DNA of 64,000 nt from CADEDV01 sp048498035 (lineage in GTDB: Bacteria > Bacteroidota > Bacteroidia > Chitinophagales > Chitinophagaceae): positions 23,106 to 87,105 of the forward strand of contig JBEHYT010000017.1 in the NCBI GenBank assembly GCA_048498035.1. Direction: 5' to 3'. Positions 16,017 through 23,902 of this stretch are shown one piece after another. Position numbers and translations under genes: made by a program. Under the pieces are notes generated by a model, which was not told the DNA's origin, ran no database searches, and saw only the letters and a list, made by a program, of their open reading frames with translations. Positions within the stretch are counted from its first letter, which is position 1, and each line of letters opens with the position of its first letter.

Positions 16017-16394
16017 ATGGCAACAAAGAAAGCAAAGAAAGCTGCAAAGAAAGCCGCTCCTAAAAAGGCTGCAAAGAAAGCCGCTCCTAAGAAAGCTGCA
16101 AAGAAAGCCGCTCCTAAAAAAGCAGCAAAGAAAAAATCTGCTCGTAAACCCAATGCCGCTTTCATGAAAGCGCTTACTCCCAGCCCTGCTCTTGGCGCTG
16201 TAGTGGGAACTAAAGCTCTTCCCCGTACAGAGGCTGTGAAAAAAATCTGGGAATATATCCGCAAAAACAAATTGCAGGATTCCAAGAACAAACGCATGAT
16301 CAATGCAGATGACAAACTGAAACCGGTATTTGGTGGTAAAAGCCAGGTATCAATGTTTGACATGGCGAAACACCTGTCTAAACATCTCAGCTAA
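16017..16394 (+). CDS. SWIB-domain protein with histone-H1-like basic N-terminal tail
   Basis: A 125-residue DNA-binding-type protein. Residues 4-40 are a Lys/Ala/Pro tail made of three exact AAKKAAPKK units. Residues 48-125 form a SWIB (SWI/SNF complex B, MDM2-related) domain: LGAVVGTKALPRTEAVKKIW, followed by IRKNKLQDSKNKRMINADDK and FDMAKHLSKHL. Similar fusions are known in chlamydiae and in many Bacteroidota, where they are presumed to compact or organise the chromosome. The ATG at 16017 begins the basic tail exactly. A longer frame from 15936 would put the promoter inside the gene. A strong terminator follows at 16416. Confidence 0.92.
   Translation: MATKKAKKAAKKAAPKKAAKKAAPKKAAKKAAPKKAAKKKSARKPNAAFMKALTPSPALGAVVGTKALPRTEAVKKIWEYIRKNKLQDSKNKRMINADDKLKPVFGGKSQVSMFDMAKHLSKHLS
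16041..16121 (+). repeat. Three tandem 27-bp coding repeats in the H1-like tail
   Basis: Each 27-bp unit starts GCTGCAAAGAAAGCCGCTCC and encodes AAKKAAPKK. The copies differ only at synonymous Lys codons near their ends. Such an array can expand or contract by slippage in steps of nine residues, changing tail length without a frameshift. Confidence 0.9.
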
Positions 16395-16415
16395 ACATGC
16401 TGCAGAAAAAGATAC

Positions 16416-16442
16416 AGGCTTCCAAACGGAAGCCTTTTTTTA
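16416..16442. terminator. Rho-independent terminator between SWIB gene and M19 dipeptidase gene
   Basis: The stem AGGCTTCC/GGAAGCCT has a four-base loop and is followed by seven T residues on the plus strand. The convergent dipeptidase gene ends within the T run (stop at 16440), and the stem could also help end its transcript. Confidence 0.88.
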
Positions 16443-17639
16443 TTTCCTGAAATTAGCCTGCATCACCCGCAATACATTTCCACCAAGTATCTTATTGATA
16501 GAAGAAGCAGAATAACCTCTGCGCACTAATTCCTCGGTTATCTTCGGGTAGCAGGTCACATCATCCATTCCAACCGGCAACGATCCCACGCCATCAAAAT
16601 CAGACCCGATGCCAACATAATCATCTCCTACCATTTTTACAATGTAATCGATATGGTCCACCAGTTCGGGGATCGTTGGTCGGAAGGCTGCCAGTTTGTT
16701 ATGTATTACTTTTCGCGCAATTGCCTGTAAAGCCAGGGAGTCCGCCGCATCCGGCATGCCTGCATGTGCAGCCCGGATAGAGTCATTCACTATCCGACCG
16801 CCTTCCCCATCAAAATAAGTTGCCTGTTCATCAAACTTCCTGCTGATAAATCCGGAGTAGAAGTTAATACAGATCACGCCGCCATTTTTTGCAACGGCGC
16901 GGATCTGGTCGTCTTTCAGATTTCTGAAAACAGGGCAGATATTCCAAACAGAACTGTGAGAGATCAACACGGGTTTTGTACTAGCGGCAATAGCATCATA
17001 AAAAGTCTGTTCGCCTGTATGTGACAGATCCACCATGATACCCAGTTCATTCATCTTTTTTATTACCTGTACGCCAAAATCTGTAAGTCCTTTCTTTTTC
17101 AGTTGTTCCGGATGCAGGGTTTCGTCCATCGCGCTGCTGGCCCAATCGTTGCTGTTGTTCCAGGTAAGGGTAAGATACCGCATACCAAGATCATACAGCT
17201 GCTGAAGTTTTCCCAGGTCGGCTTCAATCATATGCCCTCCTTCCACACCAATTAATGCCACCAGCTTCTGCTTCCTGATCCCTTTTTTTACATCCCGGTA
17301 TGTTCGCGCCAGCAGCATCCGATCCGGGTTCCTGTTAACCAGCCGCTGCAGCGAATCTATTTCCGCAACCGCGTCATGAAAAAATCCTTCCGGTGTGCGA
17401 GGCTTGTCGCCAGTCCATACGGAAAAAAACTGCACGTCCAGTCCACCTTCTTTCCAACGATCCAGGTCGCTATGTCCTACTGCCACCCGGTGAGATATAT
17501 CCACGCCGTCCAGTACGGCAGATGACAATACATCATTGTGGGTATCAACCAGGACAGCCTTGCGGTGAATTTCTTCTGCCGATTGTGCGGCAGTAAAAAC
17601 GGAACAGGCGCATAGTAGGGGGAGCAATAGGTGCTTCAT
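16440..17639 (-). CDS. Membrane dipeptidase, peptidase family M19 (renal dipeptidase)
   Basis: A 399-residue zinc dipeptidase with a signal peptide (MKHLLLPLLCACSVFTAAQS). All metal ligands of the M19 barrel are visible: His and Asp in DTHNDVL, the bridging Glu in ALIGVEGGHMIEAD, His in MVDLSHTGEQTF, His in PVLISHSSVW and Asp in YVGIGSDFDGV. The enzyme hydrolyses dipeptides, including those with a C-terminal D-residue, in the periplasm or on the cell surface. The ATG at 17639 begins the signal peptide. The frame extends a further 20 codons upstream, across poor sequence. A terminator lies between it and the next upstream gene, so it is probably transcribed alone. Confidence 0.95.
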   Translation of the reverse strand: MKHLLLPLLCACSVFTAAQSAEEIHRKAVLVDTHNDVLSSAVLDGVDISHRVAVGHSDLDRWKEGGLDVQFFSVWTGDKPRTPEGFFHDAVAEIDSLQRLVNRNPDRMLLARTYRDVKKGIRKQKLVALIGVEGGHMIEADLGKLQQLYDLGMRYLTLTWNNSNDWASSAMDETLHPEQLKKKGLTDFGVQVIKKMNELGIMVDLSHTGEQTFYDAIAASTKPVLISHSSVWNICPVFRNLKDDQIRAVAKNGGVICINFYSGFISRKFDEQATYFDGEGGRIVNDSIRAAHAGMPDAADSLALQAIARKVIHNKLAAFRPTIPELVDHIDYIVKMVGDDYVGIGSDFDGVGSLPVGMDDVTCYPKITEELVRRGYSASSINKILGGNVLRVMQANFRK

Positions 17640-17659
17640 ATGTGATCTTTGCTCTAAAA

Positions 17660-17689
17660 ATAAAAAATCCCCCCGACATTCGGGGGGAT
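17660..17689 (-). terminator. Rho-independent terminator of the 17714-18172 gene
   Basis: A 10-bp perfect stem (ATCCCCCCGA / TCGGGGGGAT, three-base loop, 17667-17689) is followed on the minus strand by TTTTTTATTTTT. It directly follows the lipoprotein gene stop and separates it from the dipeptidase gene. Confidence 0.9.
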
Positions 17690-17713
17690 ACTGTTTCATA
17701 TGGATTGGAAATA

Positions 17714-18172
17714 TTATTTATCAATTTCAACAGCTACCGGAACGCGACTTATTTTATGATCTGCCTGTGCGCTCTTCATAATGCGTGCGCCGCTTGTTTT
17801 GGCATAAGGGCAATAGTAGTCTACGGCATATTGCGCATCCACGTAAGAAAGATCTGCTTCCACCACTTCTCCGCGTACAACCACGCCGGTTGAGTAGTTA
17901 TAAAAATCACGGGTACCATAGGCGCCGAAATCGCCATACAGTACACTGCCTTCATAAGGACGATAACTATTGCCTACGTTCCGGATGATAGTATATCCGT
18001 ACGCTGTTTCCACTACATAATAATTACAATAGGAATCGCTGTACACAACGTCTCCGCGTTCTTTGCTGAGCCAGTAGTTTTCGTTAGCGCCAATGTTTAC
18101 ACTCTTGATACAACTGCTAAGTGTAAGTATCGAAAACAGCACAACGGATGAGAGTAAAATTATCTTTTTCAT
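17714..18172 (-). CDS. Hypothetical tyrosine-rich lipoprotein
   Basis: A 152-residue protein with a lipoprotein signal (hydrophobic stretch ending TLSSC, lipidated Cys21). The mature part is rich in Tyr, Gly and Val, with repeated short strands (YWLSKERGDVVYSD, YYVVETAYGYTIIRNVGN, YGDFGAYGTRDFYNYSTG), suggesting an all-beta fold. Three further cysteines occur. I do not recognise the family; similar small beta lipoproteins are widespread in Bacteroidota and mostly unassigned. It is a single-gene unit bounded by terminators on both sides. Confidence 0.78.
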   Translation of the reverse strand: MKKIILLSSVVLFSILTLSSCIKSVNIGANENYWLSKERGDVVYSDSYCNYYVVETAYGYTIIRNVGNSYRPYEGSVLYGDFGAYGTRDFYNYSTGVVVRGEVVEADLSYVDAQYAVDYYCPYAKTSGARIMKSAQADHKISRVPVAVEIDK

Positions 18173-18276
18173 GGTTTCATGGTTTTGATGATGAATTTTG
18201 TTGCTTACTCTTTAGAAGGCAAACAGGATGCGCAAGTTTGATTATGGATTGTTAAAACCCGGTTGTAGAATAATAG

Positions 18277-18310
18277 AAAAAGCCCCGCTGCTTTTGGCAG
18301 GGGGCTTTTA
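18277..18310 (-). terminator. Terminator of the efp/accB/accC transcript
   Basis: AAAAGCCCC and GGGGCTTTT pair around a CTGC/GCAG inner stem. On the minus strand the hairpin ends in CTTTTTCT. It lies 17 bp after the accC stop. Confidence 0.85.
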
Positions 18311-18326
18311 AAGGCGTTTTAACGTT

Positions 18327-19664
18327 TTATTTTAACTCGAACCCTTCGATAAATTTAGTATTGAAATCACCGGAGATAAACCGTTCATCACGCATTAGCT
18401 GTAAATGGAATGGAATGGTTGTTTTAACACCTTCAATCACATATTCACTAAGTGCCCTGTGCATGGTATTGATCGCTTCCTTGCGCGTTTGCGCCACCGT
18501 GATCAGCTTTCCGATCATGGAATCATAATACGGAGGGATAACGTACCCGGCATACGCATGACTGTCTACGCGCACGCCATGCCCACCCGGCTGATGCAAT
18601 ACGGTAATTTTTCCCGGAGATGGTCTGAAGTCGTTGTATGGATCTTCTGCATTAATACGGCATTCGATGGAATGATTTTGCGGAATGTAGTCCTGTCCCG
18701 AAATCCGTTCTCCAATTGCAATTTTGATTTGTTCCTTGATCAGGTCAAAATTGATCACTTCTTCTGTAACACAATGTTCTACCTGGATCCGCGTATTCAT
18801 TTCCATGAAATAAAAATTGCGGTGTTTGTCTACGAGGAACTCGATCGTGCCTACACTTTCATAGTTGATTGCAGATGCGGCTTTCTTCGCAGCCTCTCCC
18901 ATTTTCATCCGAAGTTCATCGGTCATAAACGGAGAAGGTGATTCTTCCACCAGCTTTTGGTGACGGCGCTGGATGGAGCAATCCCGTTCGCTCAGGTGGC
19001 ATACGGTGCCATATTGGTCTCCGGCTACCTGTATCTCGATATGCCGTGGCTCTTCTACAAATTTCTCCATGTAGATGCCGTCGTTTTTGAACGCGGCGGC
19101 AGCTTCGGCCTTGGCCGTATTATAGGCACGTTCCATTTCTCCATCTTCCCATACAATACGCATTCCTTTCCCACCGCCACCGGCAGTTGCTTTCAGGATA
19201 ACGGGATAGCCCATGCTTTTGGCAAGTCCTTTTGCTTCATCAAGGCTCTGCAGCAATCCTTCACCGCCAGGCACAACCGGCACACCGGCTTTGATCATGG
19301 TTTCCTTGGCGGTGATCTTATCACCCATTGCATTGATCATTTCAGGCGTGGGCCCGATAAATTTGATGCCATGATCATTACAAATGCGTGCAAATCTTGC
19401 ATTTTCCGCCAGAAAGCCGTAGCCGGGATGGATCGCATCAGCATTGGTAATTTCCACTGCCGCCATCAGGTGCGGAATATTCAGGTACGAATCACCGCTT
19501 TGCGGTTTGCCGATACAAACTGCTTCGTCGGCAAATTTTACATGCAGGCTGTCCCTGTCGGCCGTAGAATAAACGGCCACCGTTTTAATGCCCATTTCAC
19601 GACAGGTTCTGATTACGCGGAGCGCAATTTCACCACGGTTCGCAATCAATATCTTTTTGAACAC
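18327..19664 (-). CDS. accC: Acetyl-CoA carboxylase, biotin carboxylase subunit
   Basis: A 445-residue biotin carboxylase of normal length. The N-terminal domain starts MFKKILIANRGEIALRVIRT. The ATP-grasp core (about residues 115-320) shows the glycine-rich ATP lid TAGGGGKGMRIV, and the catalytic segment MEMNTRIQVEHCVTE carries the essential Glu and Arg. The enzyme carboxylates biotin on AccB with ATP and bicarbonate in the first step of fatty-acid synthesis. It follows accB by 98 bp and efp upstream, the order commonly seen in Bacteroidota. The carboxyltransferase alpha gene accA is separate, at 36790-37761. Confidence 0.97.
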   Translation of the reverse strand: MFKKILIANRGEIALRVIRTCREMGIKTVAVYSTADRDSLHVKFADEAVCIGKPQSGDSYLNIPHLMAAVEITNADAIHPGYGFLAENARFARICNDHGIKFIGPTPEMINAMGDKITAKETMIKAGVPVVPGGEGLLQSLDEAKGLAKSMGYPVILKATAGGGGKGMRIVWEDGEMERAYNTAKAEAAAAFKNDGIYMEKFVEEPRHIEIQVAGDQYGTVCHLSERDCSIQRRHQKLVEESPSPFMTDELRMKMGEAAKKAASAINYESVGTIEFLVDKHRNFYFMEMNTRIQVEHCVTEEVINFDLIKEQIKIAIGERISGQDYIPQNHSIECRINAEDPYNDFRPSPGKITVLHQPGGHGVRVDSHAYAGYVIPPYYDSMIGKLITVAQTRKEAINTMHRALSEYVIEGVKTTIPFHLQLMRDERFISGDFNTKFIEGFELK

Positions 19665-19762
19665 GAGATTGTATTAAAAAGTTAAGGAAACAGTACCCGT
19701 TCCAGTTTTCCGCAACACGTATTTTACCATGTATTGCAGTTCGTCACGGGTCCATTGACTAT

Positions 19763-20245
19763 TTAAGCCGGTTCAACAAGGAACAGCGGTTGATCGTACT
19801 CTACCGGAGATGCGTCATCTACCAGGACTTTCACAACGCGTCCTTTTACTTCGCTTTCAATTTCATTGAACAGTTTCATCGCTTCAATGATGCAGACTAC
19901 AGAGCCGGGGCCAACTTCAGCACCAATGTCAACCAGATTAGGTTTATCCGGTGCCGCCTTCCTGTAGAAAGTACCGATCATCGGGCTTTTAATGGTTACC
20001 AGGTTGCCGGCAGGCGCTTCTGGAGCCTTGGGCTTATCGGCTGCCGGTTGGGCTGCCGCAGGTTGAGGCGCCTGGGCAGGCATGGAGTATACAGGGGCAG
20101 ATTGAACGGGACTGCCTACCACCTGGGTGATGTGTTCTTCTTTCTGGCGAACGGTGATCCGGAAGTCTTTCTGCTCGATGGTTACTTCACCGATATTCGA
20201 TTTGTTGATCATTTTGATCAACTCCTGTATTTGTTTGAAGTCCAT
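19763..20245 (-). CDS. accB: Acetyl-CoA carboxylase biotin carboxyl carrier protein
   Basis: A 160-residue protein from the ATG at 20245 (a TTG 9 nt upstream is less likely). The N-terminal helix MDFKQIQELIKMINKSNIGE is followed by a Pro/Ala-rich flexible linker (about residues 45-85). The lipoyl/biotinyl domain (about 85-160) carries the biotin attachment motif IIEAMKLFNE, in which the Lys is biotinylated. The thumb-type surroundings SPMIGTFYRKAAPDKP fit bacterial AccB. It carries carboxybiotin between AccC and the AccAD carboxyltransferase. Confidence 0.97.
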   Translation of the reverse strand: MDFKQIQELIKMINKSNIGEVTIEQKDFRITVRQKEEHITQVVGSPVQSAPVYSMPAQAPQPAAAQPAADKPKAPEAPAGNLVTIKSPMIGTFYRKAAPDKPNLVDIGAEVGPGSVVCIIEAMKLFNEIESEVKGRVVKVLVDDASPVEYDQPLFLVEPA

Positions 20246-20391
20246 GTTTTTCAATTTAAATGGAGTTTAGTTTAGTAAGAATCAGCCAGTTCCCGGGGGA
20301 TGGCTAATGGGGGGCTAAGATAGGGAAATCAAAGTCAGTAAATCAAATGATTTTTTGAGTTTTTTGGGTTAAAACAGCCCAAAACATATAA

Positions 20392-20427
20392 AAAATGGCC
20401 CAAAATCGGGCGATTTCGGGCCATTTT
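20392..20427 (-). terminator. Hairpin terminator downstream of efp
   Basis: AAAATGGCCC (20392-20401) pairs with GGGCCATTTT (20418-20427) around a 16-nt loop, 16 bp after the efp stop. On the minus strand the stem ends in ATTTTTTATA. Partial read-through to accB remains possible, since the genes are otherwise arranged as an operon. Confidence 0.75.
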
Positions 20428-20442
20428 GAAGATTTTTCGCAT

Positions 20443-21009
20443 TTATTCCTTCACACGTTCAACATATTCGCCAGACTTGGTATTAACGCGGATCAGTTCG
20501 CCTTCATTTACAAATAAAGGCACATTTACGGTGGCCCCGGTTTCTACGGTAGCCGGCTTCAGGGTGCGTGTTGCAGTATCGCCTTTCAGTCCGGGCTCGG
20601 TATAGGTAACCTTTACCACGATCTTGTCGGGCAGTTCCACGCTCATGGGCTGCTCAGTCTCGGTGTTGAATAAAACGGCTACTTCCTGGCCATCTTTCAG
20701 AAACTGGGGAGCATCCACCAGCGTTTCCTGCAGGGCAATTTGCTCAAAGGTTTCATTATCCATAAAGTTATAGCCGGTATCATCCTTATAAAGGAACTGG
20801 AAAGCCCGCTTTTCCACGCGCACGGGATAAATTGTATCGCCTGAGTTCCAGGTTCTTTCAATTGAACGGGAATTATCCACCCCTTTCAGTTTCGCCCATA
20901 CCTTGGCGGCGGCACGTGCCGTTTTGTTTTCACCAAACTCCACAACGGTGTAAAGACTTCCGTCAAGGTTGATGATCATTCCGCGGCTGATGTCTGATGT
21001 AGTTGCCAT
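20443..21009 (-). CDS. efp: Elongation factor P with non-canonical tip loop
   Basis: A 188-residue EF-P with the three usual domains: KOW-like N-domain (about 1-65), OB domain II (about 68-125) and OB domain III (about 130-188, with the signature TEPGLKGDTA and closing NTKSGEYVERVKE). EF-P enters the ribosomal E site to relieve stalling at polyproline. A gapless alignment with Escherichia coli EF-P puts Arg32 at the position of the modified Lys34; the usual tip KPGKG is replaced by KTARA. No epmA, epmB, earP or rhamnose gene is nearby. Its strong promoter is at 21058-21088. Confidence 0.96.
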   Translation of the reverse strand: MATTSDISRGMIINLDGSLYTVVEFGENKTARAAAKVWAKLKGVDNSRSIERTWNSGDTIYPVRVEKRAFQFLYKDDTGYNFMDNETFEQIALQETLVDAPQFLKDGQEVAVLFNTETEQPMSVELPDKIVVKVTYTEPGLKGDTATRTLKPATVETGATVNVPLFVNEGELIRVNTKSGEYVERVKE

Positions 21010-21057
21010 TGACAGTTATTTTTTGATCGCTTCCGAACCATTCGGAATTGAGGGTGG

Positions 21058-21088
21058 CAAAGATAACACGCCCGGTTTACCCCGCAAA
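21058..21088 (-). promoter_or_regulatory. Promoter of efp
   Basis: On the minus strand TTTG (21088-21085) is followed after exactly 19 nt by TATCTTTG (21065-21058), a full match to the Bacteroidota primary-sigma consensus TTTG-N19-TAnnTTTG. Predicted start of transcription is near 21053, giving a leader of about 45 nt. Confidence 0.8.
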
Positions 21089-21146
21089 GGGAAATAAAAT
21101 TGACATACATGCAACTTTTTATCCGTCAAATTAGCCTTTCTTTGGT

Positions 21147-21659
21147 ATGAATATGAAAAAGCTACTCCTGTTTTCGCTGTTAGCAACCGGTTTCCTGGCT
21201 GCCAGCGCCCAGAATATCGACAACAGCAATCTGCCCCCCTACAAGCGATTTCCGGGATTTCCGCCGGTGAAATTATTAAAGCTCGACAGCACGAATTATT
21301 TCTCCAAGGAAGACCTGCCAAAAAACAGGCCGGTACTGCTTATGATCTTTAACCCCGAATGTGAGCATTGCAAGCATGAAACCGAACAGTTGATTGCCAA
21401 CATCGATAAATTCCGTAAAATTCAGGTGGTAATGGCCACCACCATGCCTTTTGAAATGATGCGGGATTTTGTAAGCCACTATGGGCTTGACAAGTACAAA
21501 AACATTACCGTTGGCCAGGACACCCATTTTTTCCTGCCGCCTTTCTTCAAGATCAGCAGCCTGCCCTTCCTGGCTTTTTACGACAAGGACAAGCAATTGC
21601 TGTCAACCTTCGAAGGCTCCTTGCCAATTGATAAAGTACTGGAGACTTTTGAAAAATAA
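21147..21659 (+). CDS. Periplasmic thioredoxin-like protein (TlpA/redoxin type)
   Basis: A 170-residue protein with a signal peptide (about residues 1-21, ending ASAQ). The thioredoxin fold contains the active site NPECEHCKHE (Cys72, Cys75) and the cis-proline segment ISSLPFLAFYDKD. The CEHC pair is typical of TlpA-like proteins that reduce or shuffle disulfides in the periplasm of Bacteroidota. No partner such as a cytochrome-maturation gene is adjacent. A second in-frame ATG at 21153 is an equally possible start. It is divergent from efp. Confidence 0.9.
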   Translation: MNMKKLLLFSLLATGFLAASAQNIDNSNLPPYKRFPGFPPVKLLKLDSTNYFSKEDLPKNRPVLLMIFNPECEHCKHETEQLIANIDKFRKIQVVMATTMPFEMMRDFVSHYGLDKYKNITVGQDTHFFLPPFFKISSLPFLAFYDKDKQLLSTFEGSLPIDKVLETFEK

Positions 21660-21693
21660 GCCTGCCGGGATGCCCGGCAAGCGGCGTTTCCGC

Positions 21694-21701
21694 TACCTTT
21701 G
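21694..21701 (+). promoter_or_regulatory. -7 promoter element of mdh
   Basis: TACCTTTG matches TAnnTTTG and lies 40 bp before the mdh ATG. The expected -33 TTTG is not present. A GC-rich inverted repeat (TGCCGGG/CCCGGCA, 21662-21679), which probably ends the preceding gene, occupies that space. Confidence 0.5.
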
Positions 21702-21740
21702 CGGCGGAAAATATTTTATCATCCCATAAATCTCCGCTAC

Positions 21741-22670
21741 ATGAAAGTAACTGTTGTAGGTGCCGGCGCTGTAGGCGCAACCTGCGCTGATAACATTGCG
21801 CGTAAAGAACTTTGCCAGGAACTGGTGCTGTTGGATATTAAAGAGGGAGTGGCCGAAGGAAAGGCCCAGGATATGATGCAAACAGCTGCCCTGCTGGGTT
21901 TTGACACTAAAATTTCAGGAAGTACCAATGATTACTCCAAAACTGCAGGCAGCGATGTGGTTGTAATTACGTCCGGCCTTCCCCGTAAACCTGGTATGAC
22001 CCGCGAAGAACTGATTGGTGTAAACGCCGGGATCGTAAAAGGTGTTTGTGAAAACATCCTGAAGCATTCCCCGGACGCCATCATTATCGTGATCAGCAAC
22101 CCGATGGATACCATGACCTACCTCGCATTGCAATCCACCGGACTTCCCAAACACCGGATCATCGGAATGGGTGGTGCGCTGGACAGTGCGCGATTCCGTT
22201 ACCAGTTGAGCCAACATCTCGGATGCAGTCCTGCTGATCTGAATGCAGTAGTTGTGGGTGGACACGGCGACACTACCATGATCCCCCTTATTCGCATGGC
22301 CACCTGGAACAGCGTACCGGTAACACAGTTTCTTTCTGCTGAGCAGCAGGAAAAGATCGTAAAAGATACAATGGTGGGCGGCGCTACCCTTACCGCACTT
22401 ATTGGCACTTCTGCCTGGTATGCACCCGGCGCGGCGGGAGCAGCGCTGGTAGAAGCCGTTCTTCGTGATGAGAAGAAATTATTTACCTGTTGCGTAGCGC
22501 TGGATGGAGAATACGGACAAAAAGACATCTGTATGGGCGTTCCCGTAATCATTGGTAAAAACGGTTGGGAAAAAATCATCGATTTCAAGCTGAACGAAAG
22601 CGAACAGGCAGCTTTTAACAAAAGCGCCGATGCCGTTCGGGCGATGAATGATGTATTGAAAACACTGTAA
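21741..22670 (+). CDS. mdh: Malate dehydrogenase (LDH-like family)
   Basis: A 309-residue NAD-dependent dehydrogenase. The Rossmann start MKVTVVGAGAVGATCADNIA fixes the ATG at 21741. The NAD-specific acidic residue lies in LVLLDIKEG. Substrate-binding arginines occur in GLPRKPGMTREEL, the pattern of malate rather than lactate dehydrogenase. The catalytic pair is His in VVGGHGDTTM with Asp in the preceding segment. It interconverts malate and oxaloacetate in the TCA cycle. It is monocistronic: a -7 element lies upstream and a strong terminator follows 23 bp after the stop. Confidence 0.95.
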   Translation: MKVTVVGAGAVGATCADNIARKELCQELVLLDIKEGVAEGKAQDMMQTAALLGFDTKISGSTNDYSKTAGSDVVVITSGLPRKPGMTREELIGVNAGIVKGVCENILKHSPDAIIIVISNPMDTMTYLALQSTGLPKHRIIGMGGALDSARFRYQLSQHLGCSPADLNAVVVGGHGDTTMIPLIRMATWNSVPVTQFLSAEQQEKIVKDTMVGGATLTALIGTSAWYAPGAAGAALVEAVLRDEKKLFTCCVALDGEYGQKDICMGVPVIIGKNGWEKIIDFKLNESEQAAFNKSADAVRAMNDVLKTL

Positions 22671-22692
22671 ACAATGCATTCGTAGGAATACG

Positions 22693-22723
22693 ATCCCCGC
22701 CAATGTTGGCGGGGATTTTTTTT
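22693..22723 (+). terminator. Rho-independent terminator of mdh
   Basis: ATCCCCGCCAA pairs perfectly with TTGGCGGGGAT (11 bp, two-base loop) and is followed by seven further T residues. Confidence 0.93.
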
Positions 22724-22747
22724 GCCTGCACAACTTTTTCACCCGCT

Positions 22748-22778
22748 TTTGGTTATCTGAAATCCAATTGTTTCTTTG
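22748..22778 (+). promoter_or_regulatory. Candidate promoter of the lipase gene
   Basis: TTTG (22748-22751), 19 nt, then TTTCTTTG (22771-22778): a match to the Bacteroidota promoter except for one base in the -7 TA. It ends 11 bp before the ATG at 22790. Confidence 0.5.
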
Positions 22779-22789
22779 TAGTTTTCATT

Positions 22790-23902
22790 ATGCGTTTAAA
22801 AACAATACTGTTCGCTATTGCCTTTGTATCGCAGCTTTGCGGCCGGGCGCAAACTTTGCAGCCAGGCTTTGATGCGCACCAATACGCTGAAGTGCTTTCA
22901 CTGGCTTTCTACAGCTCTGGCATAGCGGATTCAACCCTTCGGGGAAAAGCAAAAGATCCCTATCACCTGGAATACCGCTCCCCGGAAGTTGGACTAAAAA
23001 ACCGCTGGTCTCTTTTTTTAAAAAATGACAACACAGCCGTAATTGATATACGTGGCACCATTGCCCAGGCAGCCAGTTGGATGGCCAATTTTTACGCGGC
23101 CATGATCCCCGCAACGGGCCAGCTTCAGTTAAATGACAGCACCATATTCAATTACCAGCTTGCAAGAGATCCGCGTGCCATGGTGCATGTGGGCTGGACC
23201 ATCAGCCTGGCACACCTTGCGCCCTCCATTGAGCAAATGATCAATAAATATTACCGCGAAAAACACACAAAGGCCTTTATCATTGCCGGTCATAGCCAGG
23301 GTGGCGCTATCTCATTTCTACTTCGCTCCTGGCTGGAATATGAACAACTGAATGGGAATATACCTGGTGACGTAGTGTTTAAAACCTACTGCAGCGCCGC
23401 ACCAAAACCGGGAAATTTGTACTATGCCTACGATTTTGACTTTATCACCCGCGGCGGATGGGCATTTACCGTTGTAAATTCAGCCGACTGGGTTCCGGAA
23501 ACACCATTCTCCATTCAAACGTTACATGATATCAATCCAACCAATCCGCTCGCCCACACGCGGGCTATTCTTAAAAATCAAAAACTATTAGTTCGCCTGG
23601 GTGTTGGACTTATTTATTCAAAGCTTGAAAAAAAACCACGAAAGGCGCAACGGAAATTTGAAAAATATCTTGGGCATGCATTGTATAAAAAAGGTATCCG
23701 TAAGATACTGCCGCAGTTAAAGGAGCCTGACTACGTTCATGGAAACAACTATATGCGTGCCGGTAATCCAATTGTATTGATGGCAGACAAAGACTACTAC
23801 CAGCGATTTCCTGAAAGCGATACCAACTATTTTGTTCACCATCATTTCAACTCCTATTACTACCTGCTCAGGAAATGGTACCCTGATAGCTTTAACGAGT
23901 GA
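22790..23902 (+). CDS. Secreted class 3 lipase-like alpha/beta hydrolase
   Basis: A 370-residue protein with signal peptide (MRLKTILFAIAFVSQLCGRA). The alpha/beta-hydrolase core carries the nucleophile elbow AFIIAGHSQGGAIS (GHSQG) at about residue 165-170. A preceding oxyanion-strand segment reads TAVIDIRGTIAQAASWMANF, typical of fungal-type class 3 lipases. Downstream residues (SADWVPETPF, HHHFNSYYYL) likely contain the Asp and His. The C-terminal third has a basic linker (LEKKPRKAQRKFEKYLG) of unknown use. The substrate is probably an acylglycerol or related ester. The gene ends by overlapping the convergent methyltransferase by 11 bp. Confidence 0.88.
   Translation: MRLKTILFAIAFVSQLCGRAQTLQPGFDAHQYAEVLSLAFYSSGIADSTLRGKAKDPYHLEYRSPEVGLKNRWSLFLKNDNTAVIDIRGTIAQAASWMANFYAAMIPATGQLQLNDSTIFNYQLARDPRAMVHVGWTISLAHLAPSIEQMINKYYREKHTKAFIIAGHSQGGAISFLLRSWLEYEQLNGNIPGDVVFKTYCSAAPKPGNLYYAYDFDFITRGGWAFTVVNSADWVPETPFSIQTLHDINPTNPLAHTRAILKNQKLLVRLGVGLIYSKLEKKPRKAQRKFEKYLGHALYKKGIRKILPQLKEPDYVHGNNYMRAGNPIVLMADKDYYQRFPESDTNYFVHHHFNSYYYLLRKWYPDSFNE

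Noticed and set aside
16041..16121. Tandem 27-bp repeat as a possible CRISPR
   Set aside because: Units are contiguous without spacers, in frame, and encode the AAKKAAPKK tail.
18957..19685. Plus-strand ORF of 242 codons opposite accC
   Set aside because: Antisense shadow of a highly conserved gene; composition (Phe, His, Arg) is that of a reverse frame.
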